This document shows positions 56,804 through 64,000 of a stretch of DNA of 64,000 nt, piece by piece; within the stretch, counting starts at the first letter, position 1; each line of letters starts with the position of its first letter. The notes beneath the pieces are model-generated. The model was not told the DNA's origin. It saw only the letters and a program-made list of their open reading frames with translations, and did not search any database. This stretch comes from Panicum virgatum (lineage: Eukaryota > Streptophyta > Magnoliopsida > Poales > Poaceae), in the NCBI RefSeq assembly GCF_016808335.1, contig NC_053139.1, positions 39,862,464 to 39,926,463 of the forward strand, in the 5' to 3' direction. Made by a program: the position numbers and the translations under genes.

Positions 56804-59209
56804 TCCCGACCTCTCCCCCTGCCCTGCTCTCCCTCTTCTCCGCCCCCTTCTCCCTCGGCAGGGGAAAAAAATCCCTTTCCGACCGCAGTGCTTGCTCCTC
56901 TACGATATCACACGACCACGGCGATCGCCATGGCACCAATGCCCTGCTTTATCCATCAGCGCCAGCTCACGCGCTGGGCAGCCGCGCGCGATGCCATGCT
57001 TGCCCGGGGCGCCCTGCTGTGGGAGCAGGGATGCAGTGTGGTGTCGGCAAAGCTTAATGCCTCTCTCTCTCTCTCCGCTTCTCTGTGCTGTGCAGTGTGG
57101 GCGCACGGTGGGTTGTATCTAAATGCGGCAGCGGGCGGGGGTGAAGGAAGGGGATGAAGAGGGAGGTGGCCGGAGCCGACGGCGTGATGGGCACTACCAA
57201 ATGTGGAGTGCGACCCGGGTCTCGCACCGATGCTCGTGCTCGTGCCTGCGCTGCCGGTCGAGGACGATCGTGAGCCCTAAACTACTGAAAAAAAAAGAGC
57301 GGATTGATTGGTGATTATTCGTCGTCGGCGTCGGGTGGCACGTCAGAATTGAAACCATTTGGACAAGCATGCTGGTTGCTGGGTCCGCTGCTCCAGCCCA
57401 AAAAGGTTCAGACCGACAGCTCGCCTCTGCAGAGGACGGATGAAACTCGGAACGGCACCATTTGCCTTGTACCGTCAGTAGGCAGCAGTAATGTTCAGAG
57501 CAGAGAGCTTAACGCACTCAGTGCAGCAGCAGCTCACGACGACAAGTTGGTGGCGACCGGTAAGTCGGTAACCCTCTTGTTGATTCCCCCCCTCCACGGT
57601 GTCGATGGACATGCCCATGTGCCGAGGGAATTCTGATTTGGACGCTGCTTGCTTGCTCGTGTACCACCAGCTTGTCCTGCCCGCGGGCCGCGGCGAGATT
57701 CACCCCCACCTCCCTGGCCGGCGAGAAGCAGCCAGCCAGCCAGCCACACCCCCGATGCCGCGATCGGCGCCCCCGTCGCGTTCGGCCTCGGCACGTGCTG
57801 GCCGTTCCAGCCGCGGCGGCGTCGCCACTCTGTGAATGAGCCGCGCTAGCTAGCTACCAAAACAAATCCGCGCGTCCGTCTTGTCGGCGGCCTCCGGCGA
57901 GGCATCGTCGTGCTCTCGTGCGCGGCGGTGCCGCCAGCTTCGGCGGCGCGTACGGAACGGGGGGAGGAATTGCTCGGAGGGCGAGGCGTGATCCAGGGAT
58001 CCCGGATGGGGCACCATCATGCCGGTGCCTGCCCACTGGCGCAGCCCACAGGGATGGGGAAGCGCGAGGTTCTCTCTGGCGCCGGGGCGGCCGAGCGGAC
58101 CGGACGCGGGCCACTCACTGTCACCGACTTGTTGGGTGGTGTTCGATTGACTCGGCTCAGGTGGACCGACCTGGATCAGAGCTGATAATTACTCATCTGC
58201 TGCGGTCACTGGCACTCCCAGTCCGCTTACTGTCGACGCTTCGGAAGCCACGCCGCGGCCACCGGCACGGTGACAGGACGGCGTTGAAAAGGAAGGACTA
58301 ACGGAACAGTGATGGCGACGACGACGCAGCTAGCTAGCTAAAACCGGATGCGAGGTTTTTCGCCATTGAAACCCGGATAGCGACGCGCGGCTAGCTAAAG
58401 CAATGATGCAGGGTTTCACTGAATTATTAGATAGCGACCGGCAAATTTTGAAATGGAAATTTGATGCAAAAGCCTAGGAGGATAGGATAAGTTCCGGCGA
58501 TCTACAGCATTGAGGTTTAACCGTCCCCACGAGAAAAGATTAAAGGAAACGATACAGCGGAGATACAACGGTGCCACCTCCCATGCACAGTAGTTTTTTT
58601 TTTTGAAGAAACCATGCACAGTAGTATTAAGAATTGGATTCTTTTTTTGAAGAAACCATGCACAGTAGTATTAAGAATTGGATTCTTGATCAAGCAACAA
58701 TGGTCAACAAAGGAATGGCCATTTTGCATTGGAAAAGACTAGCGATCGACCAGACTGGACCAAAAAGGAGTAAACAAAAATTAGCCCAGCATGTTATCAT
58801 ATGCGACCTAGACCACAACTCACCTCGCAGATCGCCATCGTCCGGACACCAGTAACCGCAATCAGGAATAAATTGGCCATCTGGTGCAACCAACCTTGTC
58901 CACAGGTGCCGACATTTTCTACCAACCAGCGGGGGATCAGATAAGAACAAGTGGGCACTTTAACCCACCAAACACTGAGGGAGACATGCAAGCCAAGTGA
59001 TTAGTATGTGCTATAGATGAATAAGACGGGCACACCCAGATCCCACTGTTTTACAATCCCAATACCTCAAGTAGCTAATGAACGACGAAGCAATGTAAGG
59101 TTGGAAGCTAAATTTGAGAAACAAAATGAGGGAAGAGAAGAGCAAGGAAGGTGCTAGCTTCAGATGCCTAGCATGTTTGACAAATACGGCTGACACCTGT
59201 TCCGCGGAG
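56804..59209. other. SRF promoter and intergenic DNA
   Basis: 56804 to about 57130 is the GC-rich 5' region of the SRF gene, with a CT microsatellite at 57059-57077. 57130-58300 is GC-rich with no recognised gene. 58581-58688 is a short tandem repeat. 58700-59200 is the probable 3' UTR side of the next gene. Confidence 0.5.
58581..58688. repeat. Short tandem duplication, unit about 44 bp
   Basis: CCATGCACAGTAG occurs three times, and TATTAAGAATTGGATTCTT follows it twice, separated by T-runs and GAAGAAA. Confidence 0.85.
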
Positions 59210-62200
59210 CTAGACTGACTGAATGATCACCGAGTTGGCTAAGCCGGCCTCCTCAATGGTCTTGGTCTCGTCCTCAAGCGGCTTAGGGGGGAATCCGGCT
59301 TGCAGCGTGTATTCGCTGGCTTCTGGCCTGGTTGCGTCAATGAATGCCCGCACATCGCTAATTGTGTGGCTCATGTTGAAACGTGCAACCAAGCGGCTGC
59401 CATCTGCGAATCTGATTTGGAGGGAGGTTGATGGCAAAGAATCGTCCACTGTGATTGTCCTTGGGGCAGTGTCTGTACTGGAAGCGGCGGCACTCGAGGT
59501 GTTATTATCAGAAGGGGCCATGAGAGTTCTTCGTTCCCCTTGAAATGGAGCAGGACGCTTGACTGGCTCCTGTATCAAGGCAGTGATGGATATTGTTCAG
59601 TTTAAGGTTAAGCACTTCAAGGTACAATCGAAGCAGTGTACCATTTTAGGATAATGAAACTTACAGTAAATTCTTCTTCCTTCCGCACAAGATTCACATT
59701 CACCTTAGATTTCCCATCAGCCGGCTCAAGTTCAGTTGGGCAGTCAGAATTCTTGATGCTCTAATCAGAAGAAAAAAAAGGCAATTAAGATTATTAACAT
59801 GCAGCAACCAAGCTGTCCAAGCAAACACAATCGTGCATGGAAAAAGCAACAAACCAAAGGAGAGAACAATCCAAGACACAACAAAATTAAACAAAAATAT
59901 TACAAGAATATGCTACAATTGGTGAGTATTCTATGCACCAGCGTAAAGCTTTTGGCTGAAGAATTACTGTATTAGAGCAAAGAAATCCTGAGTTCGAGAC
60001 ATGAACTATGCAATTTTAAGAGAGAGAAAAACGGTGGCCCTCTTCTACTATGTCAAATACAAGGTCGACCTTATGTATGAGGCAAGCGTTCAAGTATAAA
60101 ACTCAATTAGCACTTGCTTAACAGCTTAATGTTTCCCAGAATTAGCTGGTCCATATAACTTGGTAAACACAAGTCAAAGTGTTACTTCCATTTTGACATT
60201 GGGTTGAATGGTTTTCCTTTCTTCATTCTAAATTCAAATGTGACTTCACTGAGTCAGATTTCTCAAACAGAAACAATCTGCTCCCTAGTAGAGAAATCTG
60301 AAGCTATTGATTAATGGTTATTAAAACTCCCCCCTCACCTACCAAACAGCTCCAGCTATACATTAAATTAATAGGGGGCCAGTTAAAAATCAAACAGTTG
60401 CGAGATGTTATGATAAAAACCAGCTGAGGCAATAATGCTCAGTCGATTGAAAACAAAAGAATATTACACATGATCTATTGATTTAACTCCGTCAGAAATC
60501 TATTTCAATTAAGTCTGACACACCGTGGGTGCAAATGCTGGGATGTGTCCACTGCTTTTTTTAATAAAAAAAATCATAATAAAAGGTTCCATTTTGGATT
60601 CAGAACAAAGGGAAAAGCTGAAGAAAAGTTATATATATAATTGATGAAAAAGGTGGGTGGTACCTAACATAAAATCATAGTAAGCAGAAATATGATGTGT
60701 GAAGTTGGAAAGAACAAAGTTCTTTACCTCTAAAAAGGATGCATTTGCTGGATCATCAAAACTTCTAAGTGGACCATCATTTACTGTAAAGCCATTGCTC
60801 CAGAAGTAGATGTTATGAACAATTTCTTCTGGCGGCTGTGGTGTATCACGCTGTACAGTTTCACCTGTCAGAAGTCTGCCAGTCCCAGTAAAGTTCCTTG
60901 AAGTAGATCTCCGGCGAGGCTCAAAATGGCCTTGCTTTGCCCCCTTCCTTTTAGCTTGCTTGAATACCTCATCCGTATTGTTTTTACGTTTTGATTGATC
61001 TCTAACGACCATTCCACTGAAGATAGAGAAACAAAAGTTAATAGGAATAAAATATAAATAAAAAATAAGAGCATTTAATTAAGTTACTGACAGGTACAGG
61101 TCAAAAAAGTTGGTTACTGAGTTTTTTTTCCATGCTTGCCAGAGTTAACAGTATACTACAAATAGCAGACGTAGGCTTTCCTTGCAACTTGATGATTTTA
61201 CTAGTCTAGTCAAGATGGCCCACGTCGAAATGTACAGATCAGATACACTAGCAGCCAACTGATGCCTGGTTCCTGTACAGCAGTGCAGCCATACACAATA
61301 TGACATGGCAATATAGCTCCTCCATAACAGTTCAATAAAAAGCAAAACAGGAACACATAACTATTACAATCTGCAACTAGCATGCAACAGAACTTGTGCT
61401 ATTCCAATTTCCTGTTCCGATGAGGCAAGCATGAAAATTTTAACAGGTTACTTGCAGATGCATTAATAAGAAAAATTCCATGACTCAACTTAGCGCCAAA
61501 AAAGGGCTGATTACAAAGCCATCCAGAATGCACCAACATCAGAACTCAGGCGTAGTTCATTCTCCTTATTATTATAATAGCGAAAAGATTCAAATTAAGG
61601 AGTTAGTTATACTTAAACAAGTATGGGTAGAAAGATGCCAACTATTTTTGAACCTGATAACTCACCAACAACACATAATAAATTGCTAACCAACAAGTTT
61701 AACCATTATTGGGGTTCCCCAATTCAACCTACTATCATCAGCAATTAGTTGTCATTGTAAATGTTTCCAGAGGTCCGTCACTGACAATGGTATACAGCCA
61801 TCAATAACTCAGCTAAGCACTAGGCCTTATCGTCCTAGCTGGGGCCTAATGCCGATGAACCTTAGCCTGCCTAATCAGCTATCACTGCAGGTGGCGCCCG
61901 ACCATTCACCTGTCATACAGTTTAGAACATTGAAAGACAAAAGTATAATATATTTCTTAACTACACACCATCCGTACTACTAGGAGCTCATGACTGTATT
62001 ATTCTAAGGGTCACTGCTGCAGTTCCTGTGCTGTGCTGCACCACAGTTGTTTTTAAGCTGCTGTAAAAAGCAATATGTGAAAATAAAATAAGTTCAATCG
62101 TAAAATACTGTACTCTTGGTCCTCATTGGTGTCACTTTCTGCAATTTGATCCACATTAATATCTTCATTTGCAATTTTATACTAAATGGAACACAGTTAG

Positions 62201-63685
62201 CCAAACACTTAAATATATAAATATAAAAGCAGATAAACAGAAAGAGATTATCATAACCCACCCCCAGTGCCATACAGAGGTTATTAGAAGTAAATTATTA
62301 TGATTACAAGAACTCAAGAAGCATACATTATACGTCCAAGAAAAACACGCAACAAAATAAAAGGAGATGGCAAGTATTATTCATCCGCATCATATGCCAA
62401 GATTGCCAGATTGGTAATTCCATAATGAAACCTGGAACAACACTTGGATGATTTCAGAACTACAGGCTACTCTTAGAAATAATGAAATCACTATTGTGAC
62501 ATCTTTGGGTTCCCACCAAATTTTGCAAATGTTTTGAGGCCATTAGCAAATGATTGATCTTATGTTTTTCTAGCTAGTTTGGGCCAATGGCTTCTGAGTG
62601 CTGCATATCACGGGATAAGCAACTTCAGAACTTAACATATTGTTAGCATTCAGGCTTGATGCTCAAGTTATGAACGCCTTCTCTCATTATTAACTTCGCA
62701 ACCAACACATAGCCCTCCAGCTCAGTACTAAAGCATAACCTCTAGCACTTTATCATAAGAACATAAACTCCTAGCCTATGCAAGGGCATTGCAGCACTGT
62801 CAAGCAACATGGTTACATGCATCCTCAATTGTGTGGTTAATATAATGCTGAAGAACAGATCAGGACATGAACTAGGGTCCAAAACAACTTTATGCAGCAG
62901 AGCCTGCGCAAGATTAAAATTCAGTAAAATGGATATTAATCGAAACACAAAGATCCTAACAGCAGTAGGACACCCCTGCAAACCTCAGCACGCAATTCTA
63001 GGTCACAAATTTTACAGAAATAAGGTAAACAAGACAACCTAAACCCTAGATATCGGTGCCTCTATGATCTACTAGTTCAGAACGAGAGAATTATCCCCAA
63101 ACCCAGTAGAACAGGTAGAAATCACCTCTTCTCGCCGCCGGTGTAGTACTCTGGTGGTGGCGCCCACTCGTCATCCTCTCCGGAGTCCTCGTCGGACCCC
63201 GCGCCTCGCTTGCCCCCACCGAGATCGGAGAGCGTCCTGACATTCCCCCGGCCATTCGCACGCCCACCCGCCCTACTGCCGCTACCGCTCCCACCCGGCG
63301 CGTCATGGCTCCTCTTCAGCCTCTTCCACGGCCTCCTCCTCTCCTCCGCCGGGGCAGGGGCAGATACGAGCGCGTCGTCCTCATCGTCGCCGTCGTCCTC
63401 CCCGACGTAGTCCTCGTCGTCCTCGTCCTCCGAATCCTCGTCGCCCCGGTCGGCGGGAGGGGGCGGCTGCGGGGGCGCCGGATCGGCCGCGCCGGCTTCG
63501 CCGGCGCCGGCGTCGCCGTCCGCGGAGTCGTAGTAGGAGCGGACCGCGGATTCGAGCGCCCAGTTGTGGCTCTCGAGGAAGAAGGCGGCCTCCTCGGCGG
63601 CCGCGGAGGTGATGCCGCAGAAGGACTCCACCAGCGACTGCGCGTCCGCCGGCGTCGGCGCGCGGCCGGCGTCTCCGGCGGCCAT
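59210..63685 (-). CDS. Plant UBX-domain protein, UBA-SEP-UBX (PUX3/4/5, p47-like)
   Basis: Four coding exons: 63126-63685, 60728-61016, 59665-59760 and 59210-59569, all GT-AG, giving 434 residues. It is an adaptor of the AAA ATPase CDC48/p97: the N-terminal UBA-like helix bundle ([20 protein letters not shown], residues about 15-50) binds ubiquitin, the SEP domain ([18 protein letters not shown], about 250-300) and the C-terminal UBX domain ([20 protein letters not shown] to VIIQSV, about 355-434) bind CDC48. The UBX loop AGFPPKPL carries the FPP/FPR-type contact. Between UBA and SEP lies a highly acidic linker ([12 protein letters not shown]) and a basic patch ([11 protein letters not shown]). 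Intron 1 is 2.1 kb. Closest class is PUX3/PUX4/PUX5; the exact orthologue cannot be set from sequence alone. Confidence 0.92.
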
Positions 63686-64000
63686 CTCGTCCGCGGCGGC
63701 CGCGTGTCGAGCTGGTCTGGCGGCTGGCGGCTGGGGCCGGGGCTGGGGTTTGGCCGTCTGCTTTTTCCCAATTTTTTCCCCTGCCCTTTTTGACCTTCCG
63801 GAGTCTTGGCGTCTGGGCCTTGGCGTGGTTTGGTTCTGGGCCTTGTGGCGGGGGAATGGGGAAGAGGAGGCGGCTTTAGGCCGAAATGGTTGGCCTTTGC
63901 AGGTTGAGAGTTAAATGGGCTTTCAAGCCTCGCTTTTCTGACTGCGGGCTACTGGGCTCGATAGTTTTACCAGGCTTTTCATTTAGTTGAGCGCGTGAAC
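63686..64000. promoter_or_regulatory. 5' UTR and promoter side of the PUX gene
   Basis: GC-rich sequence directly upstream of the PUX start codon. No further gene is visible before the window ends. Confidence 0.5.

Noticed and set aside
1..64000. tRNA, rRNA, snoRNA and CRISPR arrays
   Set aside because: No conserved A/B boxes in cloverleaf context, no rRNA core words and no regularly spaced repeats were found by eye. A dedicated covariance-model search could still find a small RNA.

Overview
This is nuclear DNA from a grass, probably a panicoid (sorghum, millet or sugarcane side). The evidence is the intron-exon genes with very GC-rich first exons, the dense Stowaway- and Tourist-type MITEs, and the Ty1/copia, LINE, hAT, PIF/Harbinger and Helitron-like debris. 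The species call is inference. I rebuilt gene models by hand from splice sites, reading frame and family conservation. Eight protein-coding genes are well supported, and each model closes in frame over all its exons.

Layout. 1-4863 is most of a copia retrotransposon with two amber stops. It sits inside the C-terminal zinc-finger region of an older LINE (4864-6725, minus). 6.9-9.7 kb is gene-poor and carries two old local duplications and a Stowaway MITE. A single-exon RING-H2 ubiquitin ligase gene follows (9770-10693, minus). An AVT6-type amino-acid transporter (13006-14733, plus) has repeated GGGCCCAC motifs in its upstream region. After repeat-rich DNA comes an ABHD17-like serine hydrolase (20250-24961, plus) with a fold-back element in its long first intron.

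The most interesting locus is 27.6-29.5 kb. One signal-peptide exon is followed by two consecutive exon pairs. Each pair has the same splice phases and ends in a different RGF/GOLVEN/CLEL-type tyrosine-sulfated peptide (DYRSPRKHPPKNN and DYHVSPHKRRPVHN). The geometry suggests one gene with two alternative hormone cassettes.

Next come a nuclear-encoded mitochondrial group II intron maturase (30885-33458, minus) and a plastid-type Nudix hydrolase of the NUDT8 class (34497-38727, minus). The Nudix transit-peptide exon is separated from the body by a 1.56-kb intron holding three MITEs. 39.4-52.2 kb is a transposon graveyard: a fold-back element with 250-bp arms, a 2.2-kb PIF/Harbinger relic with only the N-terminal half of its transposase, a pseudogene copy of the neighbouring receptor-kinase tail split by a hAT element with a perfect 8-bp target duplication, a shattered LINE, microsatellites, a Helitron-like piece and several MITEs. 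The window closes with a STRUBBELIG-family LRR receptor-like kinase (52451-56803, minus; atypical kinase motifs, one GC-AG intron) and a UBA-SEP-UBX protein (PUX3/4/5 class, 59210-63685, minus).

The genes do not form a pathway; this is an ordinary eukaryotic gene neighbourhood. Two of them concern the ubiquitin/CDC48 system and two are signalling components. No rRNA, tRNA or CRISPR array was recognised.
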